A stretch of 64,000 nucleotides of DNA from Vibrio sp. B1FLJ16 (GCF_905175385.1 NZ_HG992750.1:1426001-1490000), one strand, 5' to 3'. Counted from the stretch's first letter, positions 9,944 through 19,609 are shown. Numbers and translations: made by a program. Notes: generated by a model not told the origin, from the letters alone.

Positions 9944-11131
9944 ATGCGAGGCATTACGATGCATTTTACGTTAGAGGAATTCCAAGAGCGTTTATCCAAA
10001 GTTCGACAATCGATGCTCGAGCGTGAGTTAGATCTACTCATCATCCATGATCCATCCAATATGTCATGGCTGACCGGATACGATGGATGGTCTTTCTACG
10101 TACCGCAATGTGTAGTCGTAGGATCGGAAGGTGAACCCATCTGGTTTGGGCGTCTACTGGACGCGAACGGAGCCTACAGAACCGCATATATGTCCGCCGA
10201 CAACATCACATCCTATCCTGATCATTATGTTATGAATCCCCCTCTTCACCCGATGGATTATCTGGCTGAAGCCGTACTTGCTCCCCGCTGCTGGGATCGC
10301 GGACGCATCGGCGTTGAAAAAGACAACTACTATTTTAGTGCTACCGCTTACGAGTCACTTACAACTCACTTACCCAACGCGCAACTTATCGATGCGACGG
10401 GCTTAGTGAACTGGTGTCGCGCGGTCAAGTCCGATCAAGAGTTGTCTTATATGTATCGGGCTGCGCGTATTGTAGAAAACATGCATCGTGTCGCGTTCGA
10501 CATGATCGAGCCCGGCTTGCCGAAACATCACTTGGTCGCAGAAATTAATCGCCAGGCTGTACTCGGCCATGAAGAACACTTTGGCGATTATACGGCTATC
10601 GTGCCAATGTTACCTTCTGGTGCAGATGCTTCCGCGCCACACTTAACCTGGGATGACAAACCATTCAAAAAAGGAGAAGGCACTTTCTTTGAAATCGCAG
10701 GGGCGCACCGTCGCTACCACTGCCCGCTATCACGCACCATATTCCTTGGCGAACCCGATGATAAATTCAAGCGAGCTGATGAAGTACTCACGCGCGGTCT
10801 TGAGGCAGGTTTAGAAGTCGCCAAGCCCGGTAACACCTGTGCCGACATCGCCAACGCCTTGAACAAAGTGCTGGATAAAGCAGGCTTTTCCCGTGAGGGT
10901 GCGCGCTGTGGCTATCCGATAGGGCTGAGTTATCCGCCCGACTGGGGGGAGAGAACCATGAGCCTTCGCGATACAGACCAGACAGTTCTTGAGGAAGGAA
11001 TGACGTTTCACTTTATGCCGGGGCTATGGTTTAAAGACTGGGGACTGGAGACAACAGAAAGCATCGTCATCACACGACTTGGCGCCCAGACCTTATGTGA
11101 CTTCCCGCGCCACCTTTTTATAAAACACTAA
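9944..11131 (+). CDS. doeA: Ectoine hydrolase DoeA
   Basis: Cytoplasmic enzyme of 395 residues with the creatinase N-domain (LDLLIIHDPSNMSWLTGY) and the pita-bread M24 peptidase fold. It opens the ring of ectoine to N-acetyl-L-2,4-diaminobutyrate, the first step of ectoine use as carbon and nitrogen source. The M24 region runs from about residue 165 to the end, with HRRYHCPLSRT and the C-terminal MTFHFMPGLW. The assignment rests on the diagnostic operon order doeA-doeB-doeX-doeC-doeD and on overall family likeness. The start at 9944 has a perfect AAGGAG about 6 bases upstream; the ATG at 9959 has none. Confidence 0.92.
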   Translation: MRGITMHFTLEEFQERLSKVRQSMLERELDLLIIHDPSNMSWLTGYDGWSFYVPQCVVVGSEGEPIWFGRLLDANGAYRTAYMSADNITSYPDHYVMNPPLHPMDYLAEAVLAPRCWDRGRIGVEKDNYYFSATAYESLTTHLPNAQLIDATGLVNWCRAVKSDQELSYMYRAARIVENMHRVAFDMIEPGLPKHHLVAEINRQAVLGHEEHFGDYTAIVPMLPSGADASAPHLTWDDKPFKKGEGTFFEIAGAHRRYHCPLSRTIFLGEPDDKFKRADEVLTRGLEAGLEVAKPGNTCADIANALNKVLDKAGFSREGARCGYPIGLSYPPDWGERTMSLRDTDQTVLEEGMTFHFMPGLWFKDWGLETTESIVITRLGAQTLCDFPRHLFIKH

Positions 11132-11182
11132 TGAAATAAGGTTTACATATTACTGACTGTTGAACTGACAAAAGGAGTTTGC

Positions 11183-12190
11183 ATGCAAGACAGCTCGATC
11201 ACGGCCACCGTAGACTTTGACCGAGACGGTATCCAACATGGCTTTTTGGCCCTTCCCTACTCTAATGACGATTCTGCATGGGGAAGCATTATGATCCCGC
11301 TAACGGTGATAAAAAATGGTCAGGGAACAACATCTCTCCTCACAGGCGGAAACCACGGTGACGAATATGAAGGGATCACCAGCCTGTTAAAACTGTCGAG
11401 CACACTTCGGCCTGACCAGATACGCGGACGCGTGATTATTATTCCTATGATGAACGCACCTGCAGTGCAGAATGCGTCTCGCACTTCCCCTATCGATAAA
11501 GGCAACTTAAACCGAAGCTTTCCCGGCAATCCATTAGGGACGGTAACAGAGAAAATTGCCGATTATTTTACTCGCTATCTGATACCGAAATGTGATTTTG
11601 CTCTGGATATTCACTCCGGCGGCAAGACCCTGGACATTCTTCCCTTTGCAGCCGCGCATCGGTTAAATAACCCCGCACTTGAAGAGCTATGCATACTGGG
11701 CGCGAAACTGTTTGGCGCACCTTATACCATGGTCATGCTCGAAATGGACGCCACTAGCTTGTATGACACCGCCGTAGAATCTCAAGGAAAAGTTTTCGTC
11801 ACGACGGAGTTACGTGGTGGCGGAACCACCACACCGCAAACCATTCAATATGCAGACCGCGGTATTCGTAACTTCCTGCGTTTTGCAGGTAACCTTTCTG
11901 GTGACTACGAAAAACCAGACAATCCTACCCAAGTTCTTGATATGCCCGATGCCGATTGTTACGTACAGAGTAAACACAGAGGTATAGCGGAATACCTGTT
12001 TGAGCTGGGTGATAACATCAGTCAAGGAGACGTGATTGTAAGGATTTACTCTACCGAGCGAACAGGTGAAGCGCCGATAGAGTATCACGCCGAGCGAGAT
12101 GGAATTTTCGCTGCCCGCCGTTTTCCTGCTATGGTGAATATTGGTGATACGCTCGCTGTCATCGCCAAAGATTGCGGCGTAGTAACTTAA
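11183..12190 (+). CDS. doeB: N-alpha-acetyl-L-2,4-diaminobutyrate deacetylase DoeB
   Basis: Zinc-dependent deacylase of 335 residues of the succinylglutamate desuccinylase/aspartoacylase (M14-like) fold. Zinc ligands are visible in GGNHGDEYEG near residue 55 and LDIHSGG near 142. It removes acetate from the product of DoeA to give L-2,4-diaminobutyrate. The C-terminal third is the usual beta-rich domain. An AAAGGAG site precedes the ATG, 50 bases after doeA. This family also contains N-acetylated amino acid deacylases, but the operon fixes the role. Confidence 0.9.
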   Translation: MQDSSITATVDFDRDGIQHGFLALPYSNDDSAWGSIMIPLTVIKNGQGTTSLLTGGNHGDEYEGITSLLKLSSTLRPDQIRGRVIIIPMMNAPAVQNASRTSPIDKGNLNRSFPGNPLGTVTEKIADYFTRYLIPKCDFALDIHSGGKTLDILPFAAAHRLNNPALEELCILGAKLFGAPYTMVMLEMDATSLYDTAVESQGKVFVTTELRGGGTTTPQTIQYADRGIRNFLRFAGNLSGDYEKPDNPTQVLDMPDADCYVQSKHRGIAEYLFELGDNISQGDVIVRIYSTERTGEAPIEYHAERDGIFAARRFPAMVNIGDTLAVIAKDCGVVT

Positions 12191-12238
12191 TCGCCATTGC
12201 CTGCATCATCATTTCGTCCAACAGTCAGGAGATTCATC

Positions 12239-12718
12239 ATGCGCCTCGATCGCTACGACGTCAAAATTCTACAGATTCTTCATGACAACGGCCGTATCAC
12301 CAAGTCTCATCTTGCCGAAGAAATCAATCTGTCCGTCAGCCCTTGCTGGGAAAGGGTCAAAAAACTCGAACAAGCGGGAATCATTGAAGGCTACGGTGCC
12401 AAAGTAAATACCGACATATTGTTTAAAAAAACCTCCGTTATGGTTGAGGTCTCTCTCAAAGAGCACAACGCACAGGCCTTTAAACGCTTTGAGCAATTAG
12501 TCAGGCATACGCCAGAAGTGACCGACTGCTATGCTACTGGCGGTGGAATTGACTACATCCTTAAGATCCAGTCTGAAGACATCGACCAATACCAGCGCCT
12601 TATCGACAACTGGCTGGATTCCGAAGTGGGTATTGAACGCTATTTTACTTATATCGTGACGAAAACCATCAAGCGAAACTCTGATTCGTTAGAAATCAAT
12701 CAAAATGCGTTGTTTTAA
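12239..12718 (+). CDS. doeX: Lrp/AsnC-family regulator DoeX
   Basis: Feast/famine regulator of 159 residues. The N-terminal helix-turn-helix begins RLDRYDVKILQILHDNGRIT and the C-terminal RAM/AsnC ligand domain ends near YIVTKTIKR. In the ectoine operon of Halomonas the homologue DoeX binds upstream of doeA and responds to pathway intermediates; the same job is inferred here. The ATG at 12239 follows CAGGAG; an upstream non-ATG frame from 12197 adds a leader with no family match. It lies between doeB and doeC in the same orientation. Confidence 0.9.
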   Translation: MRLDRYDVKILQILHDNGRITKSHLAEEINLSVSPCWERVKKLEQAGIIEGYGAKVNTDILFKKTSVMVEVSLKEHNAQAFKRFEQLVRHTPEVTDCYATGGGIDYILKIQSEDIDQYQRLIDNWLDSEVGIERYFTYIVTKTIKRNSDSLEINQNALF

Positions 12719-12863
12719 AAGAAAAATACTCTGCCAGAAAAAATCTCACTTCCGGGCGTATTAAAAAGGAAAACTTCTCACTAAAGCCTCTCGCATCAGA
12801 AAATATCGCGCACTTTCTTCTCTTACAGTTTATCTATGGACGATAACACTGGGAGAAGGATTC

Positions 12864-14384
12864 ATGACAGTACTTCACGACTTACATAACGATGAAGTTA
12901 AAGCATCGCACGACATGATGGCCATAATGGAAGACGTACGCTTGGTGAGAGGGTTAGCCTACGTTAACGGTAAATGGACAAGCGGAGAGCATTTTCATCC
13001 GGTGCATAATCCGGCTGACGGCAGTGTGATTGGATACACCACCAGACTATCTCAACAACAGCTCTATCAGGCAATTGATGAAGCCGATCGTGCCTTTGTT
13101 AAATGGCGAAAGATGCAGGCAGAGCAACGCGCAGAGATACTGATGCGCTGGCACGATTTGATTCTGCAATCCAAACAAGATCTCGCCCGCCTTATGGTCA
13201 TGGAACAGGGAAAAACCTTAAGTGATGCGCGTGGTGAAATTGACTACGGCGCTTCATTCATCCGCTGGTTTGCTGAAGAGGCACGTCGTAGTTACGGTGA
13301 AACCATTCCAAGCCACATACCGAATGCCCAACTTTCTACCATACGTGAGCCGATTGGTGTCGCAGCGTTAATTACGCCATGGAACTTCCCGAATGCCATG
13401 GTGACTCGCAAAGCCGCCGCCGCATTAGCGATTGGATGCCCTGTGCTTATCAAACCCGCCAGTGAGACCCCGTTCTCCGCTCTGGCTTTAGCGGAATTAG
13501 CCGATCGCGCAGGGTTTCCTGCGGGCGTGTTTAATGTCATCACAGGTGACGCAGCCATGGTTTCTCAGACACTGTGTCACTCTGACAAAGTCAAAGCGCT
13601 CTCTTTCACCGGTTCCACCCGCGTCGGCAAATTACTCCTGCGCGACGCGGCACAAACGGTAAAGAAATGCAGCATGGAGCTCGGTGGCAACGCACCTTTT
13701 ATCATCCTGCCAGATATGGAAGTCGAAACCGCAGCCAAAGCAGCAGTAGATGCAAAGTTCCAAACCGCCGGACAAGACTGCTTAGCCGCAAACCGGATAT
13801 TTGTTCCTCTAGATAAATACGAAGCGTTCCTTGAGGCATTTGCCAGAGAAATGGACAAAATTGTTTTAGGCAATGGCTTAGACGATAACGTCACTATGGG
13901 GCCGCTCATCAATCGCGCTGCAGTAGACAAAGCCCATGACTTAGTTCGTGACGCGCTCGATAAAGGCGCGAGACTCGTCGCGGGTTATAACGAAGCCGTT
14001 CCGGGTGGAAACTTCTTCTCTCCAACCTTACTCGCCGATGTAACACCCGAGATGGCCGTCTATCGTGAAGAGAACTTTTGCCCTGTTGCCGGCGTGCTTC
14101 CTTATCAGGATTTAGACAGCGTGATCGAGATGAGTAATGACACCGAGTATGGCCTCGCAGCCTACGTGTATGGTCATGACATTCACCAGATCTGGCGATG
14201 CATGCGCGGCTTGGAATTTGGCATGGTCAGCGTCAACTCCGTCAAGATGACAGGTCACCCTATTCCATTTGGTGGCGTCAAACAATCCGGACTCGGACGT
14301 GAAGGGAGTCACCACGGTTTTGAAGAGTTCAGTGAAATTAAATATTGCTGTTTAGGCAACCTGCCAAGCGTCAGTGGCTGTTGA
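12864..14384 (+). CDS. doeC: Aspartate-semialdehyde dehydrogenase DoeC
   Basis: NAD(P)-dependent aldehyde dehydrogenase of 506 residues, succinate-semialdehyde-dehydrogenase-like. Motifs: PWNFPNAM in the cofactor cleft, FTGSTRVGK, the base glutamate in MELGGNAP near residue 271 and the catalytic cysteine in GQDCLAANR near 305. In this operon it oxidises L-aspartate-4-semialdehyde to aspartate, the last step of ectoine breakdown. An AGAAGGA site precedes the ATG. The 145-base gap from doeX has no clear terminator, so read-through or a second promoter are both possible. Confidence 0.9.
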   Translation: MTVLHDLHNDEVKASHDMMAIMEDVRLVRGLAYVNGKWTSGEHFHPVHNPADGSVIGYTTRLSQQQLYQAIDEADRAFVKWRKMQAEQRAEILMRWHDLILQSKQDLARLMVMEQGKTLSDARGEIDYGASFIRWFAEEARRSYGETIPSHIPNAQLSTIREPIGVAALITPWNFPNAMVTRKAAAALAIGCPVLIKPASETPFSALALAELADRAGFPAGVFNVITGDAAMVSQTLCHSDKVKALSFTGSTRVGKLLLRDAAQTVKKCSMELGGNAPFIILPDMEVETAAKAAVDAKFQTAGQDCLAANRIFVPLDKYEAFLEAFAREMDKIVLGNGLDDNVTMGPLINRAAVDKAHDLVRDALDKGARLVAGYNEAVPGGNFFSPTLLADVTPEMAVYREENFCPVAGVLPYQDLDSVIEMSNDTEYGLAAYVYGHDIHQIWRCMRGLEFGMVSVNSVKMTGHPIPFGGVKQSGLGREGSHHGFEEFSEIKYCCLGNLPSVSGC

Positions 14385-14409
14385 GACAGGATAGTTAAGG
14401 AGAAAGACT

Positions 14410-15816
14410 ATGAGTAACAAAACAGAGCAATTGCTGGAAATTGATCGTCAGCGCGTGTTTCATGCCTCAACCCACCTCAAGCAGTATGCGGCCGGTGAGC
14501 TTCCCGGAAGGATCATCTCAGGTGGACAAGGCATTCGAATCAAAGATTCAGAGGGTAATGAACTTATCGACGGCTTTGCGGGATTGTACTGCGTAAACAT
14601 TGGTTATGGCAGAGCCGAGATGGCTGAAGCGATTTACGAACAGGCGAAAGAGCTGGCGTACTACCACACCTATGTGGGACATACCAACGAAGCGCTGGTC
14701 AAACTGTCAGACCGCATCATCAAGATGGCCCCACAAGGCATGAGTAAAATTTACTACGGCATGTCCGGTAGTGATGCCAACGAAACCCAACTCAAATTAG
14801 TCTGGTACTACAACAATGTTCGCGGCCTGCCAGAGAAGAAAAAAATCATATCGCGAGATCGTGCTTATCATGGTTCGAGCATTGCCTCTGGCTCAATGAC
14901 CGGACTACCTCTGTTCCACGCTCACTTTGACCTGCCACTGGAGCGTATCAAACACACCATGGCGCCCTATTACTACCGCCGTGAAGATGACTCACTATCA
15001 GAACTTGAGTTCTCACAATACTGCGCCGATCAGCTCGAAGCGATGCTCCTTGCCGAAGGGCCGGAAACCGTTGCAGCTATGATCGCGGAACCGGTACTCG
15101 GAACCGGTGGTATTGTGCCGCCACCGGAAGGATATTGGCAGGCGATCCGCAAGGTTCTCGATAAATACGATGTGCTGCTGATCGCCGATGAAGTGGTGTG
15201 TGGCTTTGGCCGTTTGGGTTCGGATTTTGGTTCTATCCACTACGACATGAAACCGGATCTTATTACCGTTGCGAAGGGCTTAACCTCAGCATACCAACCG
15301 CTTTCGGGTGTAATCGTCGGAGAACGGGTATGGAATGTGCTGGAAAACGGCACCGACCAGTGGGGCGCTATCGGTCATGGTTATACTTATTCTGGTCACC
15401 CTATGGGAGCCGCCGCTGCAAACTGTAATTTAGATATTATTAAGCGAGAAGGCTTGGTGCAAAATGCCGCAGACGTGGGGGCGTATTTGCAACAAAGTAT
15501 GAATAAAACCTTTAAAGATCATCCGCTTGTAGGGGATTCTCGTGGTATTGGTTTACTCCATGCACTGGAATTTTCGCCGGACAAACTGCGTCGTGCGCAC
15601 TTTGATCCCAACCTGAAAGTTGGCCCGCAAATATCCGCAGCGTGTCTAGAAGTCGGACTGATTGCCCGCGCCATGCCACACGGTGATATTCTGGGCTTTG
15701 CCCCGGCGCTTATTACCAGTCGCAACGACGTTGATACTATCGTGGATAAAGCGCATCGAGCCGTCAACAAAGTCATGGATAACCTCGTCACCTCGAAGCA
15801 ATGGAACGCGAAGTAG
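14410..15816 (+). CDS. doeD: Diaminobutyrate transaminase DoeD
   Basis: Class-III PLP-dependent aminotransferase of 468 residues. It transfers the terminal amino group of L-2,4-diaminobutyrate to give aspartate-4-semialdehyde, the substrate of DoeC. The aspartate of LIADEVVCGFGRLG holds the PLP ring nitrogen, and the Schiff-base lysine is in TVAKGLTS near residue 288. It starts 25 bases after doeC behind AAGGAG and closes the operon, followed by a hairpin terminator. Together the five genes turn ectoine into acetate, ammonia equivalents and aspartate. Confidence 0.9.
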   Translation: MSNKTEQLLEIDRQRVFHASTHLKQYAAGELPGRIISGGQGIRIKDSEGNELIDGFAGLYCVNIGYGRAEMAEAIYEQAKELAYYHTYVGHTNEALVKLSDRIIKMAPQGMSKIYYGMSGSDANETQLKLVWYYNNVRGLPEKKKIISRDRAYHGSSIASGSMTGLPLFHAHFDLPLERIKHTMAPYYYRREDDSLSELEFSQYCADQLEAMLLAEGPETVAAMIAEPVLGTGGIVPPPEGYWQAIRKVLDKYDVLLIADEVVCGFGRLGSDFGSIHYDMKPDLITVAKGLTSAYQPLSGVIVGERVWNVLENGTDQWGAIGHGYTYSGHPMGAAAANCNLDIIKREGLVQNAADVGAYLQQSMNKTFKDHPLVGDSRGIGLLHALEFSPDKLRRAHFDPNLKVGPQISAACLEVGLIARAMPHGDILGFAPALITSRNDVDTIVDKAHRAVNKVMDNLVTSKQWNAK

Positions 15817-15832
15817 CACTTACCTCATAATC

Positions 15833-15866
15833 TGCCGACTTTGACTTGCGAAGTCGGCATTTTATT
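15833..15866 (+). terminator. Rho-independent terminator of the doe operon
   Basis: Perfect 9-bp stem TGCCGACTT / AAGTCGGCA with a 9-base loop followed by TTTTATT, 16 bases after doeD. Confidence 0.85.
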
Positions 15867-15946
15867 AGGTTCCATCCCTTCCCTGCTCTTTCCTTGCGGA
15901 TCAGTACTGGTTAAAATGGTAAAAATTGCGTATTACTGGATTAAAC

Positions 15947-16468
15947 ATGGCAAAACTTACCCTTCAAGAACAAATGCTAAAAGCTGGCTTGGTTAACGAG
16001 AAAAAACTGAAAAAAGCGAAGAAAGGCTCCAAGAAATCCCGCGTTCAGGCACGAGAAGTCAAAGCGGCTGTTGAAGAGAGCAAACGCCAGCAGTTAGAAC
16101 GAGATAAAGAGTTGAGCAAGCAACAAAATGCTGAGCGCTTGAGTAAAGAGATCAAAGCGCAAATCAACCAACTTATTGAGATGAACAAAGTGGATTTGAA
16201 AGATGGCGACATCAAATACAACTTCACTGACGGTACTTTGGTGAAATCACTTTACGTTGATTCTGTCATTCGCGAGCAGCTGATCAAAGGCATCCTTGCT
16301 ATCGCAGTTGTGGGCGAAAGTTACGTGGTTATCCCGCGTGGCGTAGCGAACAAAATTGCCCAGCGCGACGAGTCAGTCATTATCGATCAAAAAGAGCCTG
16401 AAGCGGATATCCCGGCAGAAGACGATCCATATGCAGAATTCGTCGTTCCAGACGATTTGATGTGGTAA
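15947..16468 (+). CDS. DUF2058 (YaiL-type) nucleic-acid-associated protein
   Basis: Protein of 173 residues of the DUF2058 family, typified by E. coli YaiL. Residues 1-90 are a highly charged, lysine-rich coiled-coil-like segment starting AKLTLQEQMLKAGLVNEKK. The C-terminal half is a compact domain ending in an acidic tail (EDDPYAEFVVPDDL). The family is called a nucleoprotein or polynucleotide-associated protein; its molecular role is not established. The ATG at 15947 is where the family starts; upstream in-frame codons are leader. Single gene after the doe terminator. Confidence 0.8.
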   Translation: MAKLTLQEQMLKAGLVNEKKLKKAKKGSKKSRVQAREVKAAVEESKRQQLERDKELSKQQNAERLSKEIKAQINQLIEMNKVDLKDGDIKYNFTDGTLVKSLYVDSVIREQLIKGILAIAVVGESYVVIPRGVANKIAQRDESVIIDQKEPEADIPAEDDPYAEFVVPDDLMW

Positions 16469-16641
16469 ATCCTACGCACTTTTTAAATAGATAGTGTACT
16501 AATTTAGTTCTGACCGTGTTGGTGGCTTGGTAATTTACCTGACGCCACCAACTCGATTCTGGACAAGCCTTACTGATAGACTTTGCTGAATTTAGCCATA
16601 GATAAATTAGTCTGTCTGTCACTCAATGACCTCAGCCCGAA

Positions 16642-17160
16642 TCAGATAACTTTCGCTATGAAAGGTAAATTTCGGGACTTATCCTGCCAAGGTAGACCAT
16701 ACCCTACCAATAAATCGTCATTGTCCATTTCATAAGCAAAATATTGTGAAGCATGAATTTCAGCACGACTTGGTTTCACGAACAATGTCGCTATCGATAA
16801 AGACCTAAAATTAAAATTGTGAGTTAAGTAATCAACAATACGCTTCATAGTTCCACCGGACTCAATCGCATCATCAATTAAAATAACATCTCGTCCAGCA
16901 ATATTGATGTTTTGGTGATACACAATTTCAGAGCGGTTATTTCGATCTCCGGGTGTATGCGGGCAAGAGATATAATCCATATTAATGTCAAATGTTAATA
17001 ATCGAACCAGATCAGCAGTAAATAGTATCCCCCCAGGAACAACGGTTATAACGACAGCGTCATCGAACTGTTTATTAAGCTGGTCAGCGACCATTTTTAC
17101 ACCCGTCAAGATCTGGGTTTCATCCAGAACGGTCTTGCCGACATATTGATTAATATTCAC
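16642..17160 (-). CDS. Type-I phosphoribosyltransferase
   Basis: Protein of 172 residues with the PRTase fold. The PRPP-binding loop is recognisable as DVILIDDAIESGGTMKR near residue 100, like hypoxanthine or xanthine-guanine phosphoribosyltransferases, though the loop is less canonical than in Hpt. The start is GTG at 17160, supported by an AAAGGGGGA site 5-6 bases upstream; no nearby ATG would serve. It is the last gene of a minus-strand run with two O-acetyltransferases. A base-salvage or regulatory role is possible; the substrate is unknown. Confidence 0.7.
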   Translation of the reverse strand: MNINQYVGKTVLDETQILTGVKMVADQLNKQFDDAVVITVVPGGILFTADLVRLLTFDINMDYISCPHTPGDRNNRSEIVYHQNINIAGRDVILIDDAIESGGTMKRIVDYLTHNFNFRSLSIATLFVKPSRAEIHASQYFAYEMDNDDLLVGYGLPWQDKSRNLPFIAKVI

Positions 17161-17201
17161 AGTATCCCCCTTTCAGCCCAAGTGCTACGACCCATTACGC
17201 T

Positions 17202-17753
17202 TTAAATTTCCCGTAAAATTTTCGCAGGATTACCTCCGATGACGACATTGTCTCCAAAGCTTTTCGTGACAACGGCTCCTGATGCCACAACAACGTTATC
17301 GCCCAAAGTAACGCCAGGATTGATCGTGGCATGCCCTCCAATCCAGCAGTTATCCCCAATGATGATTGGTTGAGCGAACTCTTTACCACTGTTACGTTCA
17401 ACTGGGTCCAGAGGATGACACGCTGTATATATACCGACTTGCGGCCCTATCAGACAATTGTCCCCGATAGTGACTTTCGCAACGTCTAATATCACACAAC
17501 CAAAATTGACGTAAAAGTTTCTTCCTACCTCTATATTCGTTCCATAATCACAATTAAAAGGAGGTTCGATACTTACTCCATCAAACTCCTTACCAAACAA
17601 ATCCTTTAGTATCTGTTTGCGCTCGTTTATTTGGCTACGTAGCGAGACATTATATTGTGTCGTCAACGCCCTAGCTTTATCACGCATAAGAGATAACGTC
17701 GAATCACTAGGATCGTACATTTCGCCAGCCAACATCTTTTCTAACTCGTTCAT
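17202..17753 (-). CDS. maa: Maa-type sugar O-acetyltransferase
   Basis: Left-handed beta-helix acetyltransferase of 183 residues. The N-terminal Mac domain ([13 protein letters not shown]...LMRDKARAL) is typical of maltose/glucose O-acetyltransferase Maa. Hexapeptide repeats follow, with the catalytic histidine in TACHPLDP near residue 112 and the tail [12 protein letters not shown]. It acetylates a sugar hydroxyl using acetyl-CoA, perhaps to detoxify non-metabolisable sugars. It is followed by the phosphoribosyltransferase and preceded by a second, LacA-like enzyme 49 bases away: two related enzymes in tandem. Confidence 0.85.
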   Translation of the reverse strand: MNELEKMLAGEMYDPSDSTLSLMRDKARALTTQYNVSLRSQINERKQILKDLFGKEFDGVSIEPPFNCDYGTNIEVGRNFYVNFGCVILDVAKVTIGDNCLIGPQVGIYTACHPLDPVERNSGKEFAQPIIIGDNCWIGGHATINPGVTLGDNVVVASGAVVTKSFGDNVVIGGNPAKILREI

Positions 17754-17802
17754 TAGATATGTCTCTCATTAATTTCGTCCAGAAATCGGCATTGATTTCC
17801 TA

Positions 17803-18489
17803 TTACCTCAAGCGTGCTTCCTCATTTAAATCGTCTAGAGAGATTTCACGGCCTTTATAATAATGCCTCATGTCATGTTCATTAATCTCGCGCAATACTC
17901 TACAAGGGTTACCTACCGCAATGGTATTAGGTGGTATATCTCCGGTAACCACACTGCCTGCTCCAATTACGGAGTTTTCCCCTATCGTCACGCCAGGTAA
18001 GATCGTTGTACCAGCACCTATCCAGCAGTTATCTTTGATGACGACCGAATCAGCAAACATGTATTCCCGATAATCTGGATTGATAGGATGACCAACGGTT
18101 GCAATCGTCACAGCAGGGCCAAACATCACCTTGTTACCAATAATGATTTTTCCGTCATCTACAAAATTGCAATTAAAATTGATGTAGCAGTCATCGCCGA
18201 GTTCAATGTTAGTCCCGTAGCAAAAATATATCGGCGGCTCTATCCAAGAATTCGTGTGTTTCCCGAATATTTCGGTCATCAAGCGAGAGCGCTCTTCCAG
18301 TTCATCAGGTCCAGTCAGGTTGAATGCTTTCATTCTTCTCTTAGCGTTCGCTCTGTCTTCTGGTAAACCCTCACAGTGATCAGTGAATAGTTTTCCTTCA
18401 GAAATTCTCGCTCTCATACTCATCGAATTGACCTCTTGATATTGCATGCGTTGTTGAAAACTAGGATTTATTACGTTTCTTACAGGCAT
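17803..18489 (-). CDS. LacA-like galactoside O-acetyltransferase
   Basis: Hexapeptide-repeat acetyltransferase of up to 228 residues, close to thiogalactoside acetyltransferase LacA. Family likeness begins at SMRARISEGKLFTDHCEGLP and includes the catalytic histidine in TVGHPINPDYR and the tail AVGNPCRVLREI. There are two possible starts: the ATG at 18489 behind AGGAG (8-base spacing), and the ATG at 18426, where LacA proteins normally begin, behind AAGAGG. The first adds a 21-residue leader without family match. First gene of the minus-strand run; its promoter region contains TGTTCAT repeats shared with the divergent HAD gene. Confidence 0.82.
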   Translation of the reverse strand: MPVRNVINPSFQQRMQYQEVNSMSMRARISEGKLFTDHCEGLPEDRANAKRRMKAFNLTGPDELEERSRLMTEIFGKHTNSWIEPPIYFCYGTNIELGDDCYINFNCNFVDDGKIIIGNKVMFGPAVTIATVGHPINPDYREYMFADSVVIKDNCWIGAGTTILPGVTIGENSVIGAGSVVTGDIPPNTIAVGNPCRVLREINEHDMRHYYKGREISLDDLNEEARLR

Positions 18490-18627
18490 GAAGTTAGCTC
18501 CTGAGACCTGTCAGGATTTTCATCCATAACCATATGGTTAATAGAACTGTCATCACCAGCACTCACTGATGTACCAACAGTATCAAACTGGAGCATATCG
18601 CAAACGAACCAAAACGATCAACATAAA

Positions 18628-18654
18628 TGTTCATAATTGCATTATTGTGTTCAT
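18628..18654. promoter_or_regulatory. Direct TGTTCAT repeats in divergent promoter region
   Basis: TGTTCAT occurs at 18628-18634 and again at 18648-18654, exactly 20 bases apart (two helical turns). The site lies between the minus-strand acetyltransferase run and the plus-strand HAD gene. The reverse complement ATGAACA is repeated before the DeoR gene at 19572-19588. DeoR-family repressors commonly bind repeated short motifs, so this is a candidate operator. Confidence 0.5.
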
Positions 18655-18709
18655 TTGAGTTTATGTGTAACAATAAACGGTGTTACGACTGATAGCGAAG
18701 AGCTTACTT

Positions 18710-19516
18710 ATGATTAAATTAATTGTTACAGACATGGACGGAACGTTTCTTAACAGCCACGGGGATTACAATCGCGAGCTTTTCCGGACTGTAGTGGAAA
18801 CAATGCGTGAGCATGATGTGATGTTTGCCCCTTGCACTGGTAAACAAGTTGAAAGAGTTGAAGAACTATTAGGTGAATACAGTAAGGATTTTTGGATACT
18901 CGGAGACAGTGCGACTCGCATCAAGCACCAAGGAGAATATGTTTATCAATCATTGCTCAACAATGACTTGGGACTGAATATCATAAAACACTTAGAGTCT
19001 ATAGAAGGATCACATATTGTGATTGCCTGCACCCCTCAGTTTGCAGCAATTAAACGCGATACTCCTGAGCATTTACGTAGACTGGTCAGGCGCTCATATA
19101 CAGAAGTTAAACTCGTAGAATCTTATGACGACATCGGCGCTGATTTCGTAAAAATTACTGTCTACGATGAAAAGAAACAATGTCCGGCAATCCGCCCTCA
19201 ACTCAATGCCTTTGATGAGCAAGCCTATATCGTAGTATCGGAAGATGCATGGATCGATATTGCTAACTTAGGGGTTCACAAAGGAACAACCGTCAAAAAG
19301 TTGCAATCCATGATTGGAGCAACAGAAGCTGAAACCATGGTATTTGGCGATGGTCTCAATGATATTGAACTGATGGAACGTGCACACTTTAGCTTTGCCA
19401 TGCGTAACGCTTTTGAAGAAACCAAAGCCGCTGCAAATTACATCACTCGTTCAAATGATGAAGATGGTGTGATGCACACTATTTTGCAGTTCTTAGCACT
19501 TCAAAGAAGAATGTGA
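18710..19516 (+). CDS. Cof-type HAD-IIB sugar-phosphate phosphatase
   Basis: Cytoplasmic phosphatase of 268 residues of the HAD-IIB (Cof/YidA/YbiV) group. Motif I is DMDGTFLNSHGD near residue 8 with the nucleophilic aspartate. The C2-type cap spans roughly residues 85-190, and the final motif is GDGLNDIELM near 216. Members hydrolyse sugar phosphates, nucleotides or PLP. The ATG at 18710 begins the conserved strand MIKLIVTDMDG; earlier in-frame codons have no family match. It lies between the divergent acetyltransferases and a DeoR regulator, which suggests a sugar-phosphate related cluster. Confidence 0.85.
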   Translation: MIKLIVTDMDGTFLNSHGDYNRELFRTVVETMREHDVMFAPCTGKQVERVEELLGEYSKDFWILGDSATRIKHQGEYVYQSLLNNDLGLNIIKHLESIEGSHIVIACTPQFAAIKRDTPEHLRRLVRRSYTEVKLVESYDDIGADFVKITVYDEKKQCPAIRPQLNAFDEQAYIVVSEDAWIDIANLGVHKGTTVKKLQSMIGATEAETMVFGDGLNDIELMERAHFSFAMRNAFEETKAAANYITRSNDEDGVMHTILQFLALQRRM

Positions 19517-19571
19517 TCTGTTTGATTAAAGAGATGTAACCAACCACCCCCTCGAAACTCGACATGCTTAA

Positions 19572-19609
19572 ATGAACAGATATGAACACTAAGTGTGTTT
19601 GTTTATAAT
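19572..19609 (+). promoter_or_regulatory. Promoter of DeoR gene with ATGAACA repeats
   Basis: ATGAACA at 19572-19578 and 19582-19588 (10 bases apart, one helical turn) overlap the -35 region, and a consensus -10 TATAAT lies at 19604-19609, about 26 bases before the ATG. The motif is the reverse complement of the repeats at 18628-18654, which supports autoregulation by the DeoR protein. Confidence 0.55.
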
